A program made the translations under genes and the position numbers. 64,000 nucleotides of DNA from Arthrinium phaeospermum (taxonomy: Eukaryota > Ascomycota > Sordariomycetes > Amphisphaeriales > Apiosporaceae). The notes under the pieces are model-generated. The model was given only the letters and a program-made list of their open reading frames with translations, did not search any database and had not been told where the DNA came from. Shown here one piece after another: positions 47,664 to 58,132 of the stretch (position 1 is its first letter; each line of letters starts with the position of its first letter). Location of the stretch: assembly GCA_006503535.1 (NCBI GenBank), contig QYRS01000009.1:744001-808000 (forward strand), given 5' to 3'.

Positions 47664-49829
47664 CTAATCCACAACAGACATCTCCTGCATCGTCTCCGTA
47701 ATCTGCGTAACCTTCTTCGCCTCCTCCTCGGCCGGCGAAGCCGCAGCACCGGCCGCCGCTGCCTCCTTCAACGCCGCCTGGTGCGCCTTCCACCGACTCG
47801 ACACAATCGCCATCATCTCCTTAAACGTCATGTTCTTATTCTCCGCCTTCAGGGCCTTCATCTGCCGTCCCGTAAACTCCTGGTACGCCGAGACCTTCTT
47901 CTCCTTCTTCTCTCCCCCCAACACGGACGACTCTCCTCCTCCGGTCTTGCCCTTGGCCGCGGCTGCGCCACCACTGCCCCGAGGCACCGGCTTCACCTGC
48001 TGCAGCACCCCCTTACAGCGCCCGCAGCGGTGCTTGGCCGGGTCGACGCTCTTGGAGTGCCGCTGCACCTCGGTCAGGCACTCGACGCAGCGCCAGATGT
48101 ACTTGTACTCGATCTCGTAGTTGTGCTTGGTCGTCACCACGATGCCGCGCCCCCCGAACGCGCGCGAGCAGCGGGCGCCCCAGCGCTTGAACTCGGCCCC
48201 GTGCGCCGCCTTCGGCTTGCCGTCGAGGATGAAGGTCGCCAAATGACAAAACTCGTGCGCCACCGTGTTGAGCAGGTCGGCCTCGTTCAGCAGCACCTTG
48301 GTCGCCAGCTCAATGTGCGCCGTGTGCAGCTTCTGCTTGCCGCCCGATGCCATGCTGCCGTCGGGCTGCTCCGTCATCGTCGTCGTCTCCTTGCACTTCC
48401 AGTGCGCGCGCCCCGCCGTCGACTGCAGCGTCGTCGACCACTTGATGGCGATGCCGCCCGTCGCGGCCGTGAGCTGGGCCAGCTGGCCGTCCGTCACCTT
48501 GTCGTCGAGCTCGGCCAGGAAGCGCTCGGCGACCGCCTCCTTGGCGGCGTCGAAGGCCTTCTTGGCGTTCTTCTTCTCCGGGCTGGTGCCGTACTTGAGC
48601 TTGAGCGCGGCCTTGGTGTTGACGTCGCCGCCGTCCATGGCCAGCTTCCGCGGGCTGGGCTGCTTGTGGGGTGAGTGATCGTCGATCCACTTGTTCTGCA
48701 CCTCGGGGTCCCAGAATTCGCTGTGCTCGGGCTTCCAGGGTGACGTGGGAATGGCTTTACCTTTCGTCGGCGAGGGTAGCAAGACCTTCCTGGGGGTAAC
48801 TGGGTCAAGCTTGGGGTTCTTCTTCTTCGTCTCTTCTTCGTCGTCGTTCTCTTCCGAGAAGATCTTGAGCTTTTTGAATGCATCATCCAGGTCGTCGGCG
48901 GAGGGCTTCTTGTCATCGGCGCGACGACTTGTCTTGCGCGATGGTGTGTGGGGTGCACTTTCTGAATCCGATGGGCTTTCGCCTGGGGAGCTGCGAGAAG
49001 ATATAGCTTTCTTCTTCGTTTTGCTCAGGGTTTGCTTCTTGGCTGGAGATGGCTTTGCGACAGGCTTGATTTCGACCTCAAACTCTGATGACGATGACTC
49101 AGTACAATCTGTGTCAAGAGACAAGGCCGTCACAAAATCCGATTCCTCGCCGTCACTGGCAGCCTTTTCGTCTCTGGTGACCTTGGATGCCTCAATCGAC
49201 GACTCCTCTTCTGAGCTGCTAGAAGAGCTCTCTTCGTCTTGCTCCTCCTCTTCCTCTTCCTCCTCTGAGCTCTCGTCAAAGACAGTGACAGGTCGCTTCC
49301 GCGCTGGGGTCTTGTTGCCGCTGACTTTGCGCGGGGACCGTTTCCTCCGAACGATGGTGTCGTCACTCTCCGACATGGAAAGGTCCAGCTTGGTCAGATC
49401 TAAGTTCGTCACGTCCAACGAGACCTCCGTCGCCTCGTGCGAGCTCAAGGCCAAGTTGCTGGGCTTGAGGCGCAGGCTCCGCGGGTTCGAGGCCAGCCTC
49501 TCCTTCTTCTCCTTGCGGAGCGGCTCGATCTCGCCCCACTTCTGGAACAGGGACTCGTCGACGGCCTGCGAGTTGCCCAACTTTCTCCGGCGCAGAGGCG
49601 TGGGCTTCAACATGGAGCCCGGCGTCGACGGATCCATGTCAACGTGCCGTCTGGACTTTAATGTCCGCGGCGGCTGCATTGGCGCATTCTCCTTGTCCGC
49701 TGAGTTAGAGGTGCTCGCCTTTTTGGCTGGCGACATGGTTTTGGAGGGGCTGCGTTTCGACGCCAAGAAATCCAATGAAGGAAAACTCTCGTCGTCGCTG
49801 CTGAATTCAAGTGATGTTGTCCTCGACAT
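47664..49829 (-). CDS. SprT-like metalloprotease with C-terminal HMG box (GCNA-like)
   Basis: Single exon of about 721 residues. The first 370 residues are disordered and strongly acidic/serine-rich, with basic patches. The SprT domain follows: zinc motif HEFCH (about residues 524-528) and, later, HGAEFKRWGARCSRAFG with the third ligand histidine. Next is a zinc ribbon (CVEC ... CGRC, about 585-610). The C-terminus (about 635-700) is an HMG-box-like helix set: KVSAYQEFTGRQMKALKAEN. Disordered acidic tail plus SprT plus zinc ribbon matches GCNA/ACRC, a nuclear protease for DNA-protein crosslinks; the HMG box would add DNA binding. The start chosen (49829) is the ATG just before the family-like MSRTTSLEF; an earlier in-frame ATG is at 49877. 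Confidence 0.9.
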   Translation of the reverse strand: MSRTTSLEFSSDDESFPSLDFLASKRSPSKTMSPAKKASTSNSADKENAPMQPPRTLKSRRHVDMDPSTPGSMLKPTPLRRRKLGNSQAVDESLFQKWGEIEPLRKEKKERLASNPRSLRLKPSNLALSSHEATEVSLDVTNLDLTKLDLSMSESDDTIVRRKRSPRKVSGNKTPARKRPVTVFDESSEEEEEEEEQDEESSSSSSEEESSIEASKVTRDEKAASDGEESDFVTALSLDTDCTESSSSEFEVEIKPVAKPSPAKKQTLSKTKKKAISSRSSPGESPSDSESAPHTPSRKTSRRADDKKPSADDLDDAFKKLKIFSEENDDEEETKKKNPKLDPVTPRKVLLPSPTKGKAIPTSPWKPEHSEFWDPEVQNKWIDDHSPHKQPSPRKLAMDGGDVNTKAALKLKYGTSPEKKNAKKAFDAAKEAVAERFLAELDDKVTDGQLAQLTAATGGIAIKWSTTLQSTAGRAHWKCKETTTMTEQPDGSMASGGKQKLHTAHIELATKVLLNEADLLNTVAHEFCHLATFILDGKPKAAHGAEFKRWGARCSRAFGGRGIVVTTKHNYEIEYKYIWRCVECLTEVQRHSKSVDPAKHRCGRCKGVLQQVKPVPRGSGGAAAAKGKTGGGESSVLGGEKKEKKVSAYQEFTGRQMKALKAENKNMTFKEMMAIVSSRWKAHQAALKEAAAAGAAASPAEEEAKKVTQITETMQEMSVVD

Positions 49830-50799
49830 TTTGGCGATGTGATGTGATGTCTGTATGAGATGGATGCCTCTATACAAACTTAGGTGTGTGTTTGTAGGTG
49901 AATATGTGTGTGGTGTCTTAACAGAGGACCAATATTAATTTAGGTATGCAAACCTGGTGTAAGTAGATTGATTGAAGGGTTTAAAGTACACCTTCTCGAA
50001 AAGGCCGTTGGGAGTCGGTCAGGGCAAGTTTTGGGCCCTAGGTTGGCGCGGCAACCGGTAGTGCGACGGGGGCAGCGGGTCCGTGGGGACTTGGCGGACC
50101 GTTCGGCTGGGAACCCGAGCTGTCCACTGTAGCAACCCGATTACCTGTTCACCTCACAGCCTATGGACTCCTGGCCTCTGTGGGCACCAAATCGACCGGT
50201 TGGGCTGCTAACCGAGATTCTACGTGGCAACTTGCCGTGGCGCCTATATAATTGATTCCTATAGCTTCTGGTGGTGGGGTACGCTCTTACTGAAGGTGTA
50301 TGCCAGGAGCAGCCTGGAAGCCTGGAAGCTTCCCCAAGCTCTTCCTTGCTGGCCCTGGCTAGCATGCTGGTAAGCTAGGATGCCGAAAATCAGGTCACTC
50401 AATGAAGTGACTTATGTGATATGTATAGAAAAGTAAATATCAATATCAGAGCAATAGATCTACTATGATTCAATCGTCTAGATCTAGAAGTGTTGGATCC
50501 GTCAGGTTCGGGGGGTCACATCCCCGATGACACAGCTTTTGGTACAGATGCCCCGCGCTATGATACAAGCTTACCCAACACCTTATCGGTCATCATCATG
50601 CACAACATAGGCCGACCCCTCATAGATGCCACCAAGGTATCGCTCGTAGCTCACGTCAGCGAATTTGATGACCATCTAAACATATGCAGTTGATGGCAGT
50701 TCTTCAGCGCTGAGGGTGATCAACCCCAGCCTGCCGCGTACATATGACTACGGACCTATTCGAAAAAGTGCTGAACTTGTATATCGTTGGTGAAACCTC
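49830..50799. other. Divergent intergenic region
   Basis: Between the SprT/HMG start and the alpha/beta hydrolase start. No gene is seen. Confidence 0.5.
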
Positions 50800-51809
50800 A
50801 TGATGGACGTAGCACAAGATGTTCCTGGCCTGAGGTCCATGAACCTGCCCACCAAGCCGGACTGCCCAATCAAGTACACCATCACGACCGTGAGCCCATC
50901 CGACGAGCCAACGTCTAACACCATCCTCATCGTCTTCGTAAACGGCCTCGGCCTCCCCCAGGCCTCCTGGCAGCCCACTCTCCAGCTGCTTCAAGCCGAT
51001 CTTGCTGCCTCGCCCTCAGCCGGCACCAAATATGCAGTCCACACCGTGACCTACGACCGCTATGGCCAAGGCCTCTCCCAGCCCCTTCACGGTGCCAAAC
51101 CCGTGCCCCACGACCTGCTCGACGCCGTCTCCGACCTCTCCGCCTTCCTCGACGGCGTCAAGTCGCAGATCCACTTGCCGTCCGATAACAACAAACCCGT
51201 CCGCCTCTTCCTCGTAGCCCACAGCATCGGCGTCCCCCTATCCCGCCTCTACGCGGAGCGCCACCCAGGCGCCGTCGCCGCCCTGCTGGCCCTCGACTCC
51301 AACATGGCCAACAACGACTTCGTCTCCCTCTTCCCGGACCCGGAGAACCCCAGCTTCGACCCGGCGCGGGACCTCCCCCGGACACGACCCCGGACCAGCT
51401 CCGAGCGGCGCGGCGGTTCGCGCAGGCCATGTTCCACCCCTCAGCGCCCAACGGGGAGAACCTGGACCGCAGCACCCTTCCCGCACTCCTTCCCCTCAGC
51501 GACGGGCCCGTTCTCATCGGTGACAGCAACGATGGGAAGCTGCTGCTTCAAGTCGTGGGACACGACCCCGACACCTTCGCCGAGGAGTCGCTCAAGGTCT
51601 CGCCCCGGGGCTTGACGGAGTGGTACGTGCAGCCGGCGTGGGAGAGGTACAACGAGGGGCTCCCGTCCATCGCGGGCGCGGCTGCGGACCGGCGGCGGAA
51701 GGTGGTCATCGCGCCGGGCTGCGGGCACTTTATCCAGAAGAACAATCCGCGGTTTGTGGCGGATGAGGTTATTGCGATGGTGAAGGCGTTATGTGATGGA
51801 AGGGCGTGA
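50800..51809 (+). CDS. Alpha/beta hydrolase, with a 1-nt frameshift
   Basis: The first frame (from ATG 50800) encodes the N-terminal two thirds: LIVFVNGLGLPQASWQP (HG-loop region), YDRYGQGLSQP and the nucleophile elbow VAHSIGVP with Ser about 142 (A-H-S-I-G, a variant of G-x-S-x-G). The second frame supplies the rest up to the stop at 51807-51809: VLIGDSNDGKLLLQVVGHD and the catalytic histidine in APGCGHFIQKNNP. The switch falls at 51375-51379, a run of five C where six would keep the frame, and no intron fits. With the frame restored the length would be about 336 residues, normal for fungal AB-hydrolase-1 proteins. Substrate is unknown. Confidence 0.82.
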
Positions 51810-52321
51810 AAGGCTTAGTGAGCTCTTGATTTGATGTCCGTATGTGAATGCATGTGCCTAGCCAGTGTATATGTATCGAGAAGACGAGGAAGCCGGTGAC
51901 GGCACAATGAAACGTATTAAATGTGATGAGTGGGTGATGCTACGTTACCTTCATATCATCTCCCATATTCCCTGATGCCATACCACACTTCTAGAATGCC
52001 ACCATTGCAGTAGAATAGGAAACGGACACGATCCATATTCAGCAACACCAATCACACGACGAAGAGGCTTGTTAGCCACATCTTCAATCATGTGGGTTAG
52101 TTACAATTTCAATCCAGTAGAACACCAGAAGCAGAAGGATCATGGTTAAATTTTTTGCTTTCATATCTCGTGGCCTGGTCACCTCATGAGACATGCCGTC
52201 TAAGGTATCTATCTTACAGAAAGGCATGTCGCCCAGACTCCTTTTCCCACCCCTGCCTGGACTTTAGCTCATCACCATCTTCTGGGAATAGACCGGTTCA
52301 ATTCAGAGTAATAGGTTCCAA
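51810..52321. other. Convergent intergenic region
   Basis: Between the hydrolase stop and the Rpn9 stop; AT-rich untranslated sequence, with no gene. Confidence 0.5.
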
Positions 52322-53534
52322 TCAAGGTGCCCAGATGTCCTGACCGGTAGCCTCGATCCAGTTGCCCAGCTTGTTCACATTCTCGCCCCACTCGCCCAGC
52401 CGCTGGCTCATGCTGGCGATCTGGCTCATGTCCAGCACGCGCGGCTGCACCCAGGTGAAGTTGACCAGCTCGTCCACCTCGTCGATGGTGCCCTTGACCA
52501 GGCCCAGGCTGAGCGCCTTCATGACCAGGTGCTCAATCTCGTTGTGCTTCACCTTGGTGTCGGCCTCGATGGCCTCGAAGCTCATGGCGCGCTGGTGGGG
52601 CGGCCGGCGGAACACGGCCTCGGTCAGTGCTGCCAGGTATATCTTTTGCCGGATCTCCACCTGGTGGTCAGACAGCATGTCGTTGGACTTGACGTGGTTC
52701 GAGAGCTTCTCGTAGGCCGCGAGGTCGCCCCGGTTGAAGGCGAGGAGCAGGTCGTGCAACCACGAGAGGTCGCCGGTGAGGGCGCCCAGGATGGGGTGTT
52801 GTAACAGCTCGCCGAAGTTGTAGATGGAGTCCGAGATCAGGGCGGCGATGCCCAGGTCGTAGGCGCGGGCCTTGCGCTCCTTATCGGACAGGGTGCTGAG
52901 GTCGATGCAGGCGAGGTAGAGCAGGGCATTGCGGTAGTAGCTGGCGAAGTCTTCCTCAGCCTGGTAGTATGTGGCGTTTGTGCGGTAGAAGGCGGCGTGC
53001 ACCTTGGTCTCTACACTGTCGAAGTGCTCCAGAATCTTCTCGGCCTTATCGAGGTCTTTCCGCGCACCCTCGTTGTCTTCCAGGTTGAGCTTGGTGAGGG
53101 CGCCGGCAACGGTAGCGTAGACGTGGGCGTCCTGGGAGTCTTCGGAGTCGACCTTCTCGGCGAGGTCTTGGAGGAAAGATAGCCGCTCTTGCGTGTCTGT
53201 TGCAAGTAGTCATGTTAGTACACAATAATCATCCCGGCTGACGTATGGTGGAGCATGCTTGCATACCTCGACATTGTGTAGCCGCCTTAAGACCCAAGTC
53301 GACAAGCTTGAGCTGGTTGATCTTATCCGCAAACTTCAGAATGAACACCTTGTAGAACTGCAGGCGCTGCTTTGCGCTGCCCGGGTGGTTGAAGAACTCA
53401 ATCAGAGCATCGGTGAGTTGATGCCATAGTTTCCGCTCCCAGCAGTCCTCGAATTGGATGATGAGGCCCTGGAGCTCCTCGGGAGCTTTGTTCCGCTGCT
53501 CGGCCAGGAACTCGGCGATGGTGTCGTCGTTCAT
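52322..53534 (-). CDS. RPN9: 26S proteasome regulatory subunit Rpn9
   Basis: Lid subunit of the 19S regulatory particle (human PSMD13). Exons are 53267-53534 and 52322-53196 with a 70-nt intron (GTATGC donor, CAACAG acceptor, phase 1), giving about 380 residues, the family norm. The N-terminus reads TIAEFLAEQRNKAPEELQG, then FEDCWERKLWHQLTDALIEF; the middle helical repeats include YYRNALLYLACIDLSTLSD; the C-terminal PCI domain includes RAMSFEAIEADTKV and a tail ending WIEATGQDIWAP, typical of Rpn9. It is divergent from the complex I gene across 540 bases. Confidence 0.95.
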
Positions 53535-54074
53535 GGTGTGTGCGGGCTGCGGTGGAAGCTTGTTCGAGGAATGATGTGTGTTTTTGGCGAAAACGGGAAG
53601 ATGAATAGGGCGTTCTGATGCGGGCTCGCTGTTTGAATGTGGAAAGTTGGGTCGGAGTAGCAGCTTCAAACCACCACCACTATGATGATGTCCGGGCAGG
53701 CCAGCAGCAGCAACGCGGCTGGTTGGTAGCCTTAGATCATTGGGGCCTCAGCAGTGTGGGGGTGGTGCGTAAGCCACAGCTGTAGCTCCAGGATGGAAGG
53801 TACAAGCTTGAGCCACAGCGAGAATGCACAAGTAGCGTGGCTTGAAGAGGCTCTGCACAATGACTTTAAGGTGGACGGTGATTGGCGGGCCGGCAAGGCG
53901 GGAGAGCGAAGCAGCTTGGGGCAGCTTGAATCAATTGAACGTTGAGCTCCAATCCCAATCGACGACTGGACTCTTAGCAAGAATCGCCAGCCACGCTCCG
54001 AACACTTCACAACCAATTCAATTGGGAATTGGAGAGGCCATTTTTCGTTCTTGCTTCCACTGACAGCCGCAAGA
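53535..54074. promoter_or_regulatory. Divergent promoter region of Rpn9 and the complex I 40-kDa gene
   Basis: The 540 bases between the two start codons must carry both promoters. No clear TATA element or proteasome-associated control motif was recognised. Confidence 0.55.
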
Positions 54075-55433
54075 ATGGCCTCTTTTGCGACCGCCGCGCG
54101 GTCAACTCAGCGGGTCGTCTTCAACGTCGCCCAGCGAAGAGCCATTTCCGACGTTGCCATCACTCGCACCGGCAAGCCGATCCTGCGCACGCAGGGTGGA
54201 CGGTACGCTCATGAATTTGATATACTTGATCTACCAATGAGAGCACTGCTAACTTTGTGCCGTACAGACACTCTCTTGGTGGTGCGTATTGATCGAGCTC
54301 GACTGAGTACAACCCGCTCTGACGTATGATTTCTAGGACACACCGCGACAGTCTTCGGCGCAACCGGTCAATTGGGTCGATATATCGTCAATCGGCTAGG
54401 TATGGACACCCGCGATCGATTTGGAAGTCCGTGTGGCTAATATGGGACGTACAGCACGCCAAGGATGCCAGGTCGTGATCCCCTACCGCGAGGAGATGGC
54501 CAAGCGCCATCTCAAGGTTACTGGTGACCTGGGACGTGTGCACTTCCTCGAATACGACCTGCGCAACACCGACTCGATCGAGGCCAGCGTCAGGCACTCC
54601 GATATCGTCTACAACCTGATCGGCCGCAACTACCCCACCAAGAACTTCAGCCTGGAGGACATTCACGTTGAGGGAACCGAGCGCATCTGCGAGGCCATCG
54701 CCAAGTACGATGTCGACCGTTACGTCCACGTCTCCTCCTACAACGCCGATCCCAACTCGCCTTCGGAGTTCTTCCGCACCAAGGGCCTCGGAGAGCAGGT
54801 TGCCCGCAGCATCTTCCCCGAGACGACGATCGTCCGACCCGCGCCCGTCTTCGGCTTCGAGGACAACCTTCTGATCAAGCTCGCCAACCCTTCTGTCCAA
54901 TTCACCTCCAACAACATGCAAGAGCGTTTCAGGCCCGTACACGTATGTGGGACCTACAACTCCTGAGATATGACAATGCTAACTGGGAAATGAAATAGTC
55001 GATTGATGTTGGCAAGGCTCTGGAGCATATGCTGTACGACGACAGCACGGCCGGCCAGACGTACGAGCTGTTTGGTCCCCAGGAGTACTCTACCGCCGAG
55101 ATTGCCGAGATGGTGGACCGCGAAATTTTCAAGAAGCGAACTCACGTCAACGTGCCCAAGGCTGTCCTGAAGCCAGTTGCGGCCATCCTCAACAAGGTTC
55201 TCTGGTGGCCCATGCTCTCCGCCGAGGATATCGACCGAGAGTTCATTGACCAGACGGTTGATGAGCACGCCAAGACGTTCAAGGACCTGAACATCGAGCC
55301 CAGCGACATCAGCAACTTCACATACCACTACCTGCAGGGATTCCGAAGCTCGTCTTTCTACGATCTGCCGCCGGCAACAGAGAAGGAGAAGCGGGAAGAC
55401 AGGAAGTATATCCACGTCACTGACGAGTTGTAG
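54075..55433 (+). CDS. nuo-40: NADH:ubiquinone oxidoreductase 40-kDa subunit (NDUFA9-like)
   Basis: Accessory subunit of mitochondrial complex I with a short-chain dehydrogenase fold that binds NADPH. Exons are 54075-54202, 54268-54281, 54337-54399, 54455-54942 and 54999-55433, giving 375 residues, the length of the Neurospora protein. The first exon encodes a mitochondrial presequence (MASFATAARSTQR). Exon 2 is only 14 nt (H-S-L-G region) and restores the conserved glycine pair before TATVFGATGQLGRYI, the Rossmann nucleotide-binding loop. Later boxes include DIVYNLIGRNYPTKNFS and VHVSSYNADPN, the active-site-like segment of the family. The C-terminus ends EKEKREDRKYIHVTDEL. Splicing is supported by GT/AG ends at all junctions. 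Confidence 0.94.
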
Positions 55434-56283
55434 AGATAGTCTTGCTCCTGGTGGTAGAAGAAAGAGACCTGCCTGTACATATAAAACAACTACTACCTGA
55501 ACTAGATCAAAACATGTCTTTTTGTTATTTTTTGTTAACCTGGATCCCGCAATAGTCCGAGTGAATCAACCATGTTCAGCAACGGTTTATAAACTTTTTT
55601 TTTTATTTTTTTCTTCAGTTCGATACTACGACATTTCCACCTTGCGGCGCGGTGGCCGGGTTGTCCTTACTAGGGGGTGTTAACGGAGCGGCCTCGGGAG
55701 TTCGGGAGATGGGATGGATGCACTTACTGGCCCGGTGAAACTGACTACCCAGTTAGCCACGAACGCCGCGACGAACCGCCTTGGGAAAGCCTTGACAGCC
55801 AGCACCAACCGGCCAGCTTACCGCTTTTTTCCCCAGCATGGTGATTATGCGTGTGACCGCTGGCCGATCCATGGGCTAAATCTCGATACTAAAACCATGG
55901 TTGGCTGGCGCCCAGACGAAAAATTGTCAGCCAGGAAAACTGGGTCAGTCCGAAGCGATTCCCGAAAAGTTGGAACTGTTTAGTCAAGCGTGACACTTTG
56001 TTGGATTTTCTTACTCGTGCGGGCGGGCGTGAGCTGGCAAGGCATGGCAAGGCAGGCAGTGGGAATAAAAATAAGTAGGTAGGAGTTGCAGTAAGAGGCG
56101 CAACGAATTTGATCTTTTATCTAACTCTCATCTCCCTGGAATTCCAGTTGACTGTGTCGCCTGTGGTGCGTCTTGATCTTTGGTGTGCTGTTTGCTTGCC
56201 TTTCCATCCACACACAGACACTCACTTACACGCTCACTTGGTCGTTTTTTTTCTTGTTTTTGCGACACGACTGATCGGCAAAA
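55434..56283. other. Intergenic region upstream of the Efm5-like gene
   Basis: T-rich tract at about 55588-55617 and CT-rich leader just before 56284. No gene is seen. Confidence 0.5.
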
Positions 56284-57628
56284 ATGGCGGACTTTGACGA
56301 TGAGCCTATGTAAGTCAGATCGCATAGCATCACCGAACCAAAATCTCTTTTTATTTTATTTTTTATTTTCTCGGATTTTACTTTGGAGATTTCACGTCGG
56401 CTGACCAACTCTATAGCACACTGTCCGCCGGCGCATTGGACGCGCTCAAGGACTTCTACCACGAGCGGGATGTGCACGTGGAGAAGTTCGAGAAGCTCAA
56501 GACGCAGGCCGACGCCGTCGAGATATTGAGCATGCGGGACATGTTCAAGGAGGATTGGCAGGAGAGCCAGTTTTGGGTAGGTGCTCATTAGCCGTCTCTT
56601 TCAGTTCTTTTCGGGAGTCGGTGTCAATCGGCGGAGAGGCTCGGATGGATAAGGGGGTTGGGCATGGGAGGGGGGAGCAAACCCGCATAGAAGTGTGTCT
56701 ATGTTGGCATTCGCTGGATTGGAAGAGGGCACTTTGATCCAGCCAAGCTCTGTCTCCAGAGTTTTACGGGGCTCTCGGTTGGGATGAGGTCGATTTGGGA
56801 TACGCGCTGGAGAGCGGTGCTGTGGTGTCAATGGGGGTGACAGACGTCACGGTGTTTCTGCCTCAAAGCTACCAGGGGGCTGAAGAAGTCTAATTCATAA
56901 GAACGAGTTCGTAAAGCTGACATAAAGACCAGTACTCGGATGATTGCGCGACGCTTCTCGCAGAGCAATTGCTCGACGGAGCCACTGAAGAGACCACCAT
57001 TGCGATTGTGTCGGCACCCAGCGTGTTCGTCGCCATCAAGAACATTTTGGTAAGTTGGCATCTCCTATCAGATTCAGGCTTGATCATGAACATGCCCTCA
57101 TCCGGAAAAGGGGTCACAGGAGTGCTGACCATCGCAACAGAACGCTGCCGATTACACGCTGCCGAAGCCCAAGCTTCACCTCCTGGAACACGACCGTCGC
57201 TTCGAGGTGTTCCCCGAGTTCATCTACTACGACTTCAACCAGCCCCTGAAGGTGCCTCTCGAGCTCAAGGGGAGCGTGGACCGCTTCATCGTGGACCCGC
57301 CGTTCCTGAACGCCGACACCCAGACGAAGAGTAGGTCATGCCAGTTATCTTCAACACTCAATGAATGGTCTTCACTAACCGCCTACTTACAGCTGCGCTC
57401 ACGATCCGGCACATCGCCAAGTCGGTCCACCCGGAGGAAGTCCGCGCCATCGTCTGCACGGGCGAGCGCATGCAGGACCTGATCCTGCGCCTCTACAAGT
57501 CCTTCGGCGTGCGCACCAGCACGTACGAGCCGGAGCACCACGAGCTCCAGAACGAGTTCCTGTGCTATGCCAACTACGAGGGCAGCAAGTGGGGTTTCAA
57601 GGCGGCCCAAGAGGGAACGAACGAGTAA
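56284..57628 (+). CDS. EFM5: eEF1A lysine N-methyltransferase (Efm5/EEF1AKMT1 type)
   Basis: S-adenosylmethionine-dependent enzyme that methylates a lysine of translation factor eEF1A. Exons are 56284-56309, 56417-56576, 56933-57049, 57141-57330 and 57393-57628, giving 242 residues. The N-terminus reads LSAGALDALKDFYHERD; the body has EDWQESQFWYSDDCATLLAEQLL; and the catalytic motif DPPF (153-156, with upstream DRFIV) is shared with N6-adenine-type methyltransferases, which gave the family its name. The C-terminus FLCYANYEGSKWG is conserved. The first intron (56310-56416) has a GTAAGT donor. The second intron is 356 nt, far longer than other introns here. The first exon holds only nine codons. 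Confidence 0.9.
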
Positions 57629-58132
57629 TGCAGACATAGAGACAGGAACTTGCGCGCGCGCTTGCGGGCCTGGGTTGATTTGGTTTTGGCGTTATCCGTT
57701 TCGCTTTTTACTTCATAGAACGTCAGAGAGAGAGATCTGGAAATGATGATACGACGCATACGAAGAGGGGGCTAGCCCGCAGGAAAAGGGGGCTGGTATG
57801 ATAGACCATAGAGCATGTAAAGACACGCTTCTAAAATTAAGTCTGGATCACAGCCTGATGGCAATGAATGTGCAGGACGAAAACAGGCTGCGACTGCTAT
57901 GATCGGCATGAACTTTTGGCAGTGCGGTCATGCAGAAAAGTATCTTAGACTGATTTACGTACATGAGTTGGGGTCGGGAATGCAACACTGCCCAGTTTGC
58001 CAGCCGTACGCTACCCTCCACCTCCATACTGATTGTTCAGCCTGGCCTGAACAATACTTAAGGCAAGGCTCTTCGTCATTATGGTGAATGTGTCTTCTTT
58101 TACCTTCATGATCAACACTCAACCCATCCGCG
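57629..58132. other. Intergenic region
   Basis: Short gap between the Efm5-like stop and the next start; no gene is seen. Confidence 0.5.

Noticed and set aside
47640..49842. Long plus-strand frames over the SprT/HMG gene
   Set aside because: Leu/Arg- and Ser-rich antisense shadows; the minus strand has the SprT and zinc-ribbon motifs.
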